Assembly: GCA_933822405.4 (NCBI GenBank)
Contig: CAKOGP040001854.1
Coordinates: 1-15,829 of the forward strand
Direction: 5' to 3'
DNA from: Cylindrotheca closterium
Taxonomy: Eukaryota; Bacillariophyta; Bacillariophyceae; Bacillariales; Bacillariaceae
DNA: 15,829 bases
Shown here: positions 1 through 8,309 of the stretch, one piece after another
How the letters are laid out: the number at the start of each line of letters is the position of its first letter
Position numbering within the stretch: the first letter of the stretch is position 1
The notes under the pieces: generated by a model
The model's input: only the letters and a program-made list of their open reading frames with translations
The model's database searches: none
Told to the model about the DNA's origin: nothing
Program-made: the position numbers and the translations under genes

Positions 1-313
1 ATAGTCAAGCTCAAGAGACACGCTGTCGTTATCTTCCATGGATACATCACTGAGTACCTCTTCCTCTCCTCCCTCTGGGAAATCATTGTGGTCACCCGGC
101 TGAGAATCCAAAAACAGTCGCAAGAGAAGTGGAAATGTCTATATCTGGCCAATCTACCAAGTCCTGAGCCTGGTAAATATTCTGTTGATAAGAAGGGTTC
201 TCTGAAAGTAGGACATGGTTAAGCTGAATGTCAGAGGTCGCAAGTGACAAACAAAGTGACAAATCACAGAATGCTTCATAATAACATGGGCTCTCTGAAA
301 ATATCGCCTTCAT
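1..313 (-). CDS. Uncharacterised acidic protein, partial (runs off left edge)
   Basis: I do not recognise this protein. Reading the minus strand from an ATG at 313-311 gives 52 codons ending ...YQAQDL at 158. Removing a 58-bp GT...AG segment (157-100) continues in phase into a strongly acidic stretch (PGDHNDFPEGGEEEEV, then SMEDNDSVSLELDY) that runs off the window. Without the splice the first frame stops at TGA 92-94. The first exon frame is open back to TGA 386-388, so the true 5' end could be an acceptor upstream of 313 rather than this ATG. The acidic tail looks like genuine coding sequence because it is free of stops and compositionally coherent. No domain is visible. A frameshifted pseudogene is the main alternative to the intron model. 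Confidence 0.4.
100..157 (-). other. Probable 58-bp spliceosomal intron
   Basis: On the minus strand it starts GTAGATTGG, ends with a T-rich tract and TTCTCAG, and joins two open frames in phase 0 (codon TTG to codon CCG). It also removes the local stop at 92-94 from the reading frame. It is short for an algal intron, and no branch point is claimed. Confidence 0.35.
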
Positions 314-443
314 CAATTCTAGGGGAGACGACCCAAGCCCCAAAAAGACACGCCCTGCTGATTTTGGGGCATGGTCCCTTAAATATCAACTGACTTTCTT
401 TTCCGATGCGGTTCTGGAAGAATCACCATGCGTTTCAAGGGAA

Positions 444-739
444 ATGCAGTTCCCTACTGTCAACAATCAGCCTTGGGATGCCACATGAATTGCATAGGAA
501 TCAACATAATGCTCTCTATTCAGCGCTGCCAACAAAAATCTTCTCGTTGGATTCATTCATAGCAAAAGGAGGAGTGGTGCCAATCGCTCATCATTTTGCC
601 ACGAAGTTGCACCAGCAGTTGTAAGGATATGCAGACCAAGATTATGAATGAAGTTACTCCTAGAACAGATAAGTATTAGTTATTAAATAGAGCTCTAGTT
701 TAATGTATTTTGGTTTTTGTTGATTTGAGACGCTTGATG
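444..739 (-). repeat. Left outer inverted-duplicate blocks of the foldback
   Basis: Two blocks, 444-477 and 719-739, match in inverted order 2711-2745 and 2680-2700. The second pair agrees at 18 of 21 positions. The first shares a 12-base and an 8-base identical run with two isolated mismatches. In the left copy the blocks are separated by about 240 bp, in the right copy by about 10 bp, so one copy gained or lost sequence. Apart from these blocks, 389-784 holds no convincing gene; its open frames are short and unsupported. Confidence 0.5.
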
Positions 740-784
740 TTGTTGTCGATGTTTTTGTCTTGGAGGATGTCTTATTTGATATCA

Positions 785-799
785 GGACCGTGTGGCAAA
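785..799 (+). repeat. Left terminal inverted repeat
   Basis: Fifteen bases that pair with 1886-1900 at 14 of 15 positions (c/t difference at position 12). Confidence 0.65.
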
Positions 800-910
800 T
801 TCGGGCATTTAGCGAAACCAACCGCCAAACCCGACTATAGGTTGTGAAACACGCGCTAATTAATGATGACGCGGTAAAACTGAAAACTGTTTTCAGACGG
901 ATATCCTGGA

Positions 911-990
911 AATCCCGGGGAAAAAAAGGGAACTTTTAGGGAACTTTTAGGGAATTTTTAGGGAACCTTGAGAGAATTTCTGGAACTTTT
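911..990 (+). repeat. Left subterminal GGGAACTTTTA repeat array
   Basis: Several near-tandem copies of an 11-base unit, agggaactttt, follow a cccgggg-A7 block; later copies are degenerate. Its mirror image lies at 1640-1790. Confidence 0.6.
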
Positions 991-1639
991 GGGAGATTAA
1001 TTGAGACTCCCCAAATGCTATCCCTGGTTTCCCATCTCGTTACTTTTCAAATTGTGAATTATTATTATGCCATTGGCATCGGTTTTGGACAATCCAATGC
1101 TATCAACAAGGGCACTCTTCACTGTCGATAGCCTACAATGAATACTGGAGCGACTGACAATGCTGGACAATAGTAGTTGAAGGATTGGAGAACCAGCGAT
1201 GCGAAAAAAGAGCCCAAGAAACCTATCAAGGACAGTGCTGGAGAGACATCACCGAAAACATGGACCCAAACCATGTCTACTCGCAGATGGGCAATGGCGT
1301 ACATTCGGCCAAAAAGTCTTGTTTAGAACAAGGTCTTTGTCTTCGTTCACTGGATGGTCAAATCTATTATTCAAGAACCGACAACCCCAAAGTTCTCAAG
1401 TTCAAGATTTGGGCTAGACTTCGGCGGCAGGAGAACTTCAACGAGAGATTGAAACGTTTTGATACTATACGAACTTGTTTTTGTTATACTATGAACAAGC
1501 ATGGAACCGTTTACACTGACTTTCTCGTTTTGATTCAATACAATATTGAGAATGGCCGTCCTTTGAATAGCGTCATCTACTATATTGCAATTCTCTCTTA
1601 TTTGTATGGTTTGTCTTTTGAGGGAATATTGTTTCGCAA

Positions 1640-1790
1640 AAGTTCCCTGAAAGTTCCCTAAAAATTCCCTGAAAGTTCCCTATAAGTACCCGGGAAATTC
1701 CCTATAAGTACCCGGGAAATTCCCTAAAAATCCCAGGGAAGTTCCCTAAAAATCCCCGGGAAGTTCCCTAAAAGTTCCCTTTTTTTTCGG
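1640..1790 (-). repeat. Right subterminal repeat array
   Basis: About a dozen inverted copies of the same unit (aagttccct and variants), some interleaved with cccgggaa. It is longer than the left array, so the arrays expanded independently. Confidence 0.6.
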
Positions 1791-1885
1791 GTGTCCGTCC
1801 GGGCAAACGGGTCATGTTATAACACTCGTCTTTTCCGCGCGGAAACACGAAATTTTGATGATCGGAGAATCTCAAAATACACGTT

Positions 1886-1900
1886 TTTACCACACGGTCC
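1886..1900 (-). repeat. Right terminal inverted repeat
   Basis: Reverse complement begins ggaccgtgtgg, matching the left end at 785. Confidence 0.65.
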
Positions 1901-1910
1901 AGGGAGATAA

Positions 1911-2269
1911 TGGGAATATCATGTTTGAAACGAGGGAATATCATGTTTGAAAAAAGGGAGTGTCACTTGTAACGGATTATCCTGTTTCAAGCGGAGAATA
2001 CCATGTTTCAAGCGTGGAATACCATGTTTCAAGCAGGGAATACCATGTTTGAAACGTGAGACTGTCATGATTCAAGCGGGGAATATGATGTTTCAAGCGG
2101 GGAATACAATGTTTCAAGCGGGGAATACCATGTTTCAAGCGGGAAATACCATGTTTCAAGCGGGGAATACCATGTTTGAAACGTGAGACTCTCATGTTTC
2201 AAGCGGGGAATACGATGTTTCAAGCGGGGAATACCATGCTTCTAGCGGGGAATACCATGTTTCAAGCCG
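1911..2269 (+). repeat. Left 21-bp tandem array of the foldback
   Basis: About 16 units of consensus catgtttcaagcggggaata (c) with a 21-bp period. Occasional 22-base variants (tttgaaacgtgagactgtc) shift the phase. Because 21 bp is seven codons, the array reads as a heptapeptide repeat (MFQAGNT) in one frame and as other heptapeptides elsewhere. These open frames are by-products of the period, not evidence of a gene. Confidence 0.85.
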
Positions 2270-2417
2270 ACCCTTTGTTGCTATACAAGCTGGTACAACA
2301 ATATTATTATAAATAAAAGAAGATGGTGGTGATCTCCGACCGTGCAAAAGATCTACATAGTAAAGTGCTTCAGTCACTGAATCAATCCTTGTTCGTTTGA
2401 CATTGCCTATTTCACAC
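2270..2417. other. Unique spacer (loop) between the opposed arrays
   Basis: About 148 bp, AT-rich, without repeat units or a convincing open frame. It would form the loop if the flanking arrays paired. Confidence 0.6.
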
Positions 2418-2648
2418 TCCCTGCTTCAAACATGACAGTCTCACGTTTCAAACATGGTATTCCCCACTTCAAACATGGTGTTACCCGCTTCAAACATGGT
2501 ATTCCCCACTTCAAACATGGTATTACCAGCTTCAAACATGCTTGAAACATGGTATTCCCTGCTTGAAACATGGTAATCCCGTCAAACATGACAATCTCAC
2601 GTTTCCACCATGGTAATACCTGCTTCAAATATCTCCTGTTTCAAACGG
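2418..2648 (-). repeat. Right 21-bp tandem array, inverted relative to the left
   Basis: About 12 units reading, on the minus strand, catgtttgaagtggggaata. The period and core match the left array, but the centre differs (gaagt or gaagc versus caagc). It includes the same gaaacgtgaga-type variant units. The orientation is opposite, giving a long interrupted palindrome. Confidence 0.85.
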
Positions 2649-3099
2649 TTTTCAACAACAGCAACAGCAACAAAAACAATACCAAGCGTCTCAGATCAAC
2701 AACATATATTCCAAGAGGCTGATTGTTGATAGTGGGGAACTGTATATGGACTATAACCTCCCAACGAAACATCTGCGAAACTTCATTCTGGCAGGTACAG
2801 TAACAGCATTTGCATCACTACCACTTGAACTCAACGTTGAATTGGTCCCTCAGCCTGCATTCTGTCTGTGCCCTGCATATATCCACTCCAAATATCTAGA
2901 GCTGCGACTCGTCAGCACAATACATTCTGCTGACTCCGAAGTGCTGTGGCATTTATGTGAGACTTGGAAATCTATCATACTTCCGGCCCTACAGATTCTA
3001 GTCATCATACTTTTGGCCCTACAGATTTTTGTGGTAAAAGGTACACGTTTAATCCATATTTACAGTAGGAGTCATTTTGCACTTAACACTGTGACATAA
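2617..3099 (+). CDS. Uncharacterised open frame with poly-Gln start
   Basis: The frame is open from after TAA 2614-2616 to TAA 3097-3099. The first ATG is at 2746-2748 (117 codons); upstream, without an ATG, the same frame reads a Gln-rich stretch (CAA/CAG repeats, 2653-2679) followed by YQASQINNIYSKRLIVDSGEL. The C-terminal part contains a 30-bp tandem duplication (2973-3002 and 3003-3032) giving the hydrophobic LPALQILVIILLALQIFVV. Its last 19 codons lie in the 93-bp repeat at 3042-3134, so the end is repeat-derived. I recognise no domain. It may be a relic exon cut by the foldback; a chance open frame is possible. Confidence 0.25.
   Translation, partial: YLLQISPVSNGFQQQQQQQKQYQASQINNIYSKRLIVDSGELYMDYNLPTKHLRNFILAGTVTAFASLPLELNVELVPQPAFCLCPAYIHSKYLELRLVSTIHSADSEVLWHLCETWKSIILPALQILVIILLALQIFVVKGTRLIHIYSRSHFALNTVT
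2680..2745 (+). repeat. Right outer inverted-duplicate blocks of the foldback
   Basis: Blocks 2680-2700 and 2711-2745 are inverted counterparts of 719-739 and 444-477. Together they extend the palindrome beyond the 21-bp arrays. Confidence 0.5.
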
Positions 3100-3134
3100 T
3101 ATGGGATTTTACATCATGTTTGCAGACAGGAATT
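3042..3134 (+). repeat. 93-bp inverted repeat, left copy
   Basis: Pairs with 10504-10596 in inverted orientation, with 6 differences in 93 positions and no gap by eye. The pair flanks the whole copia insertion at 3273-9545. Confidence 0.8.
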
Positions 3135-3267
3135 TATACATAGCCAAAGTACCATGCTCTACGGATGGAATTTCTGCCAGTTTTTGCCCGAGTATGCCCG
3201 GTCTAGCATCCTCGCGCGATGGCGCAAAACACATGGTTGACATCTAAGTTTTGGCATAATCCAAAAC
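3135..3267. other. Unassigned sequence left of the copia insertion
   Basis: About 130 bp between the 93-bp repeat and the target duplication. No gene is supported. Before the copia insertion it was contiguous with 9551 onward. Confidence 0.5.
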
Positions 3268-3272
3268 TTCGA
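3268..3272. repeat. Target-site duplication, left copy (TTCGA)
   Basis: Five bases immediately outside the left LTR, identical to 9546-9550. Confidence 0.9.
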
Positions 3273-3511
3273 TGTGAATATATCATTGTAATGATGTAAA
3301 GTAAAGATTATGATTTTAAAACAACAAAGAAAGAGAAACCAGAGATAGGCAAAGTTGCGTATCGAATCAAAGATCCTTCGAACACGCACTTGAGACACCA
3401 AGCGTATCAAGAGAAGCGTATCAAATAAAAGATCCTTTGAGTACGCATTTGAGACACGAAACGGATCGACTCTCTCAATTCATGTGTATGACTCTGGAGG
3501 TTAATCTCTCA
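3273..3511 (-). repeat. 3' LTR (239 bp)
   Basis: Begins tgtgaatatatc and ends ttaatctctca on the plus strand. It differs from the other LTR at 9 of 239 positions with no indels. Six CpGs present in the right LTR are TpG or CpA here. An internal degenerate direct repeat of about 58 bp (3357 and 3415 onward, gcgtatc...aaagatcc) lies in its middle. Confidence 0.95.
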
Positions 3512-6500
3512 CTCCCTCTTGCCGAGAGAGTCCCAACCCATGAATCGATCTCGTAATTTGATAAACTGATCTCTGGCTAATGGTTTAGTGAAGATGTCGG
3601 CCAATTGCTCTTTGGTGGAAATGTGTTTGATATTGATTGTTTTGGCCAGAACATGAGTCAAATGGAGAGATTTTTTTTGTCCTTGGTCGTGTTCGGTGAT
3701 TGGTCGCAATCTCAAGACAACTTTGATTGTCTTCGGACACCGTACAACTGACCTTTGGCGTATCAACTGAAAGTTTAAAATCCAATGACTTCAATTCGTT
3801 GATCAAGTTCATAAGTGCGATAACTTCGCGTAGAGATGATGATAGCGCAATGTACTCCGCTTCAGTTGTGGACAGTGCAACAAGCGTTTGCAACTTGGAT
3901 GCCCAGACAATTGGACAACCAGCATAAATATATCCAGTTCCTGATTGTGAAGACAGCGGATCAGTAGATGTTTGATCTTGCCAAGATCCTGCCCAATCGG
4001 CGTCAACAAAACATTCCAGTCCTTTTGTCTTATCCGGTTTGAAGTGTAATCCCATGTGGCGGGTTTTGTATAAATATCTGCAAATGCGTTTAACGGCCAT
4101 GGCATGCGATTCTTTGGGATCATTGCAGAATCTTGCACATTGTTGTATGGCCATTGTGATATCTGGACGTATCATTGCCTGTACATAACTGAGACTCCCA
4201 ACAACTGATCTGTAGTTCCAATCATATCCGTGAGGTGTTCCATCAGGATCTTTATCGAGGATGTTGGTACTCAAGGCAGGACAATCATGTGTCTTGACTC
4301 GGCTGGAATCGGAAACATCCAATCCAACCATTTCCAAAATTCGGTTGATCATTTGTGGTTGTTCCAATAAGATGGAACCATCTGGTAATTTTGTGAATCT
4401 GGTACCAAGGTAATCCTGTAGTTCTCCATTGTCGGTGAGGTTGTACTGTTCTTGAAGGGATTTGATTTCTCTGTTGATAAGATTTTTGTCTGGTGAGAGT
4501 AAACAAGCATCATCCACATAGAGTACCAAAATAATGTTTTGTTTGGTGTACAAGCAAGAATCAATACTTGATTGTTTCCATCCTCGATCAATCAATCCCT
4601 TGTGAAGAAACTGTGACCATGTGCGTCCAGCATCTTTGAAGCCATAAAGGTTCTGTAACAATTTGTAAACGTTGATGGATCGATCTGTAGTTTTTGGTAA
4701 ATCAGGAAGGTTTCATAAAAATGTCAGTTCGGATGGGAGCCTGTGGATATGACAATGCAAATTTGATGGATTCCATATGCCAATCGTTGATCAGAGCCAA
4801 TATTACCATAAGACGAACAGTGCTCCAAGATACAACTGGTGCATATGTGTTCCAGTAGTCAACATTCTCAATGGACCTGTGACCGCCAGAGCATAATCTA
4901 GCTTTCCACTTGATGATTTCCCCTAAAGGGTTCTTCTTTTGCTTCATAGCCCACACCATGGGAATGGCTCGTTTGTGGGTTGGAATACTTCCGATTGGGA
5001 CAACTTTCCAATGTTTCCTTCTGATATGATCACCCAGCTCTTTATACATGGCCTTGACAAATTTGTTCTTATCATGGGCGCGCATTGCTTCTGAGAAAGT
5101 CATTGTATCTAGATCAGTGGATCCTGCCAATCCATAAATGGAGGCAAAAGAATGCGGTTCTTCGGAGTGATCTGCTTGTAGTAGTTGACAATTTCTGATG
5201 TCATCATCGTACATGGGAGAATAAGTCTCAAGAAATGCCGAATGTGCGTGAACCATTTTATCATTGAAGTATCGCGTATTTGGTTTGACATGTCGTCCTG
5301 AACAAGTGTGTACAAAGGGTTCTTTGATTTGAACATTGTCAATTTGGACATCATCAATTTGAATATTGTCGTCGACGTTTTCATCTGGAGGTGCTGGTGG
5401 TGGCACGGTTGGTGCCACAGAAGAGAGATCAAGGTTAGAATCCAAATCATCGGTCAAATCTCCCAAGGAAGGGCCATCGTCCCATTGCGTGATGAATTGA
5501 GGCACAATTGGAAGTGGGACTTCTTTCTCTCCTGGATTGCGTGCGAACAAGTTGGTGGTAGAAAGAAGAGTTTTTGGTTTCTTTTGTTCATCGAGATGCA
5601 ATTGAGCTTTACGCTGCCATGCGGATGTGAAATGAACATCTCGTTTACAGGTGTCAAATCCGTCATCGTAAATGCAATGAAATTGCGGTGAGACAAAACC
5701 TGTTTTGGTGTTCAATACTAATGGTACGCTGGATGCATGATTTGGTGAGTGGCATAAAAAGATACCAACTCGAGTGCGATCAGTCCACTTGTTGTGAGAT
5801 TTTAGGGCTTGCAAATTGTCAGAAAGCACATAAAGAGGAGATCCAAAGGGATGGAAGTGTTCCAGGTTTGGTTTGAGTTCCACTTGGGACATCTTTGAGA
5901 TCGGAGATTCCTCGTACTTGGTCAGTTGCTTCCTACCATTCACTTTGATCTCGGATGAGAATTTAGTAGGTAATGCATTTTTGAGATTGACGTAATGTTT
6001 CAGAGCGGCAGGCCAAAGTGAGGTGTGAATTGCATCAGGTCATCGGTGAGCAGCATGAATTAAGGCAGTTCGAGCTCCCTCAGTTACATCTTTGATTCTC
6101 CTTTCAACCTTTCCATTTTGATGGTGAGCATTCACTCCGCAGAAAGTTAAGCCTTGCCCAGCCTTTTCAACTGAACTTCAAAATAGTTTAGTATCAAACA
6201 AACCGTTGTCTGCATGATAGTGTCTTACAGGAACTCCATGTGTTGCACATTCACGTTTGAACGCTAGTTTTGCTAATACCGCAGTTTCCGCATTCATTTC
6301 CGTCATAAGGTGGATGTAGGTGAAGTCACTGAAGTGGTCGACAAAAACCGTCGCCCCAGTGTATCGCATAGTGGTAAGAGTTCCTCGATGAGTTGGAACA
6401 AATCCTGGTGTTGGGCTTGCAAGTTTATCAACACTGATGACCTGTCCTGGATGAGTTGCAGGTTTGATTTGCCGTTTGTTGGTTCCTTTGTATCGCCATG

Positions 6501-7500
6501 GTTTGCGATGAGCTTTTCCACAAGCGCATCCGGGGCATGTCGGAGCATCCACGTTCGCTAATTCTCGAGGTATTAAACCAGCTCTAGCCATGAGATTGAG
6601 TTTGGCAAAACCAAGGTGTCCGTATTTTTCATGCAATATGAACAATCGGTGTCGTACGATTTCAACCTCTGGATCATATGTTTGTGCTCCTTCGGAAACG
6701 TGCAGTTTGTCAAAAGTAATTGCTCGAGGTTCGGATTCTGAAAAAGGTGAAGAAGTTAAAGGGTTAGATTGGGCTCCCTCAGAAGCTGAGATGTCAAACT
6801 TCTTGTATCGGGCTCCCTTGGTATTTGTTTCAATCGAGACTGCATTTGGTTCAGTCGAAACAGAGACATGCCTTGGTGCATCAGGCACTCCCTCAGAAAC
6901 GGAAGTGTCTCAGGAAACAACAGTAGCTTTTGATTTAAAATAAGTGCTTCCAGCATACGCTTCCCAATGATGACGGTCGCAGTCACACAAAGTGGTAGAC
7001 ATGCAAAAGTCTTCACATCCTGTCACCGATCGGAATGTGAATAGGTCCCTGTCATTTATTGGCACAACAAACTCAGTTGCTTGAGTTTCGCCCGGACGAG
7101 TATACTCAAAAATGTATTCTTTGTCGTTGTGAGTTGGCCATTTTGGATTGTAACCGGCAGCTTCAAGCTCTTTGTATAGGAGTTGCGGTGGAATGATGTT
7201 GAAAGGGGAATTTGGGACAAACACGGCATCAGCTTTGAGTTTTTCATCAATGTTTGGTAATGGCAACGGTAACTGGCCCACACCAAGCATGTCAGCTCGA
7301 ATTCCTCCGATGCCCTTGACACCTCCTAGGACGGATTGAAAATACAAGAGCAAGTGTTTAGCATTGACAATGATTCTGTTGGCGCCGCTGTCAAGAAGCC
7401 ATTCTGTGCTGTCAGTGTCGGCTATAAAACAAAACGGTTCATTTCAAATGCCTTTAGGAGGAACGGAATCAATTTTTGTAGGAGTAGTTGCGGTGGAAGT
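3509..7500 (-). pseudogene. pol: copia pol polyprotein: protease, integrase, RT, RNase H (broken)
   Basis: The protein would cleave the polyprotein, reverse-transcribe the element RNA and integrate the cDNA. One frame runs from 7500 to 4702, broken only by TGA at 7444-7446, 6910-6912, 6178-6180 and 6040-6042. It holds the protease motif DSGA (7392-7381), the pre-integrase HHCC finger (HEKYGH near 6633, CPGC near 6537) and the integrase D-D-E (Asp 6429, Asp 6210 in HADNG, Glu 6105 in GKVER). It also holds the RT start (KWKARLCSGGH, NTYAPVVSW). A 1-base shift at 4705-4710 moves into the next frame, with LYGFKDAGRTWSQ, YVDD (4520-4509) and RNase H (FVDADWAGSW, STTEAEYIAL, EDNQS). A second shift at an A8 run (3671-3678) leads to the tail LADIFTKPL and the stop at 3509-3511. 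In RT motif A the expected catalytic Asp before FALSYPQAP is Lys (codon 4764-4762). TAA 7501-7503 blocks extension upstream. Confidence 0.93.
3512..3520 (-). promoter_or_regulatory. Polypurine tract for plus-strand DNA priming
   Basis: Reads AAGAGGGAG on the minus strand, directly abutting the 3' LTR, as expected of the RNase H-resistant primer. It is also read as codons Lys-Arg-Glu at the end of pol. Confidence 0.85.
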
Positions 7501-7503
7501 TTA

Positions 7504-8309
7504 TGCTTCGGTGATGCGCTAAATTGAGGTATCAATTAGCCGGTGTTGTGTAGAAGTGTCCAAGGAAGAACCAGGGACCAGTGCATGAGATGTGTCAGGT
7601 ATGGCATAGACTTGTGAGCGGTCAAGCAGGCCAAACAAGGTGAGAAACCAAAAGAATTGCTTCCACAAACGAGAGGGTTGTTTAAAAGAGTGTTTCTTTG
7701 AAAAACGAGCTTGTTTGATTTGAAGTTGCGCGTATGGGTAACACCATTGTATAGGAATACGAACGTTGGAGAGCGTGGCGATGGAAGAATCGCGATATGT
7801 GACTTGGGCGTCAAAAAGTGAGACAGAGAATAGTGGACTCGCAAGAGATTGTGGAGATCCAAGGAAACATTCCTCCCTCTCTTTCCATCGGATAGGGAAC
7901 CAATATGGAAGAAAGTGATACCAGAAGGTACAAAGGTTAAGGTAGGTGGCAAAGCGCCAGCGGGAAAATACGTGCAAAAGGTAGCCAATGATGTCGGTGA
8001 ATGAAGGGCAACGCAAGATGGCCAAAAGTATGAGATACTGGAGGGTAAAAAGGATGAGGTACCAGAGGGTACAAAAGTGAAATCGGAGACAAGAAGTTTC
8101 CAGCAAGAAAGTATGGTCCAGATGTGTCTGGCTGCAAAAGAAGGCCAATGAAAGAAGGCAAAGAGGTACCAGTGGGTACAAAGGTGAAGACGGATGACAG
8201 AGAAACTGTCATGGATGAAGCTGATGGCAAATGAAGGCCAATGCATGAATGCATAAAGGATGCAAAAGAAAACAGAGCAAATTAGAACATTAATGCATTG
8301 ACAGAATCG
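7504..8309 (+). other. Segment between gag and pol with opposite-strand coding character
   Basis: Here the purine-rich strand flips to plus while gag and pol on both sides are purine-rich on minus. On plus, broken frames give plausible soluble protein with three copies of a motif [VI]P[EV]GTKVK, starting at 7918, 8059 and 8166. The first two are in the same frame, 141 bp apart; the third is shifted by 2 bases. Stops interrupting these frames include TGA 8002-8004 and 8232-8234. On minus two long frames are open (about 220-236 codons), but they read as hydrophobic, Phe/Cys/Trp-rich peptide with no Gag or Pol feature. They are best explained by the scarcity of TTA/CTA/TCA on a purine-rich strand. 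A captured, inverted gene fragment with degenerate repeats is the favoured reading; an element-encoded antisense ORF is the alternative. Confidence 0.5.

Larger units (their letters stand above)
785..1900. mobile_element. Non-autonomous DNA-transposon-like element with terminal inverted repeats
   Basis: The 1116-bp segment is bounded by inverted repeats reading ggaccgtgtgg-Y-aaa from either end (785-799 and 1900-1886). Inside each end lies a subterminal array of GGGAAC-type repeats, again in opposite orientation, beginning with a CCGGGG or CCCGG patch and an A-run. No target-site duplication is obvious: the left flank is gatatca and the right flank is agggaga. The interior (1000-1640) has one 158-codon plus-strand frame (1185-1661) with no recognisable transposase motif, and its stop lies in the subterminal array, so I do not call it a gene. 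The element sits in the left arm of a larger foldback with no counterpart in the right arm, which implies insertion after the foldback formed. Confidence 0.65.

Noticed and set aside
1185..1661. 158-codon frame as the transposase of the TIR element
   Set aside because: No catalytic or DNA-binding motif is visible, the frame is short, and its stop lies in the subterminal repeat.
1947..2628. Heptapeptide-repeat proteins (MFQAGNT and similar) in the arrays
   Set aside because: A 21-bp period keeps several frames open on both strands automatically. Phase-shifting 22-base units and absence of unique flanking coding sequence argue against a gene.
1911..2648. CRISPR array
   Set aside because: Units are contiguous tandem copies of 21 bp with no variable spacers, the arms are inverted, and the context is eukaryotic retroelements.
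6178..6180. TGA as a selenocysteine or programmed read-through codon
   Set aside because: Five scattered TGA codons plus frameshifts and a lost catalytic residue fit decay better, and no recoding structure was identified.
7519..8254. Two overlapping minus-strand frames of 220-236 codons as genes
   Set aside because: They read as Phe/Cys/Trp-rich peptide in two frames at once. This follows from a purine-rich plus strand that lacks TTA/CTA/TCA; the protein-like content is on the other strand.
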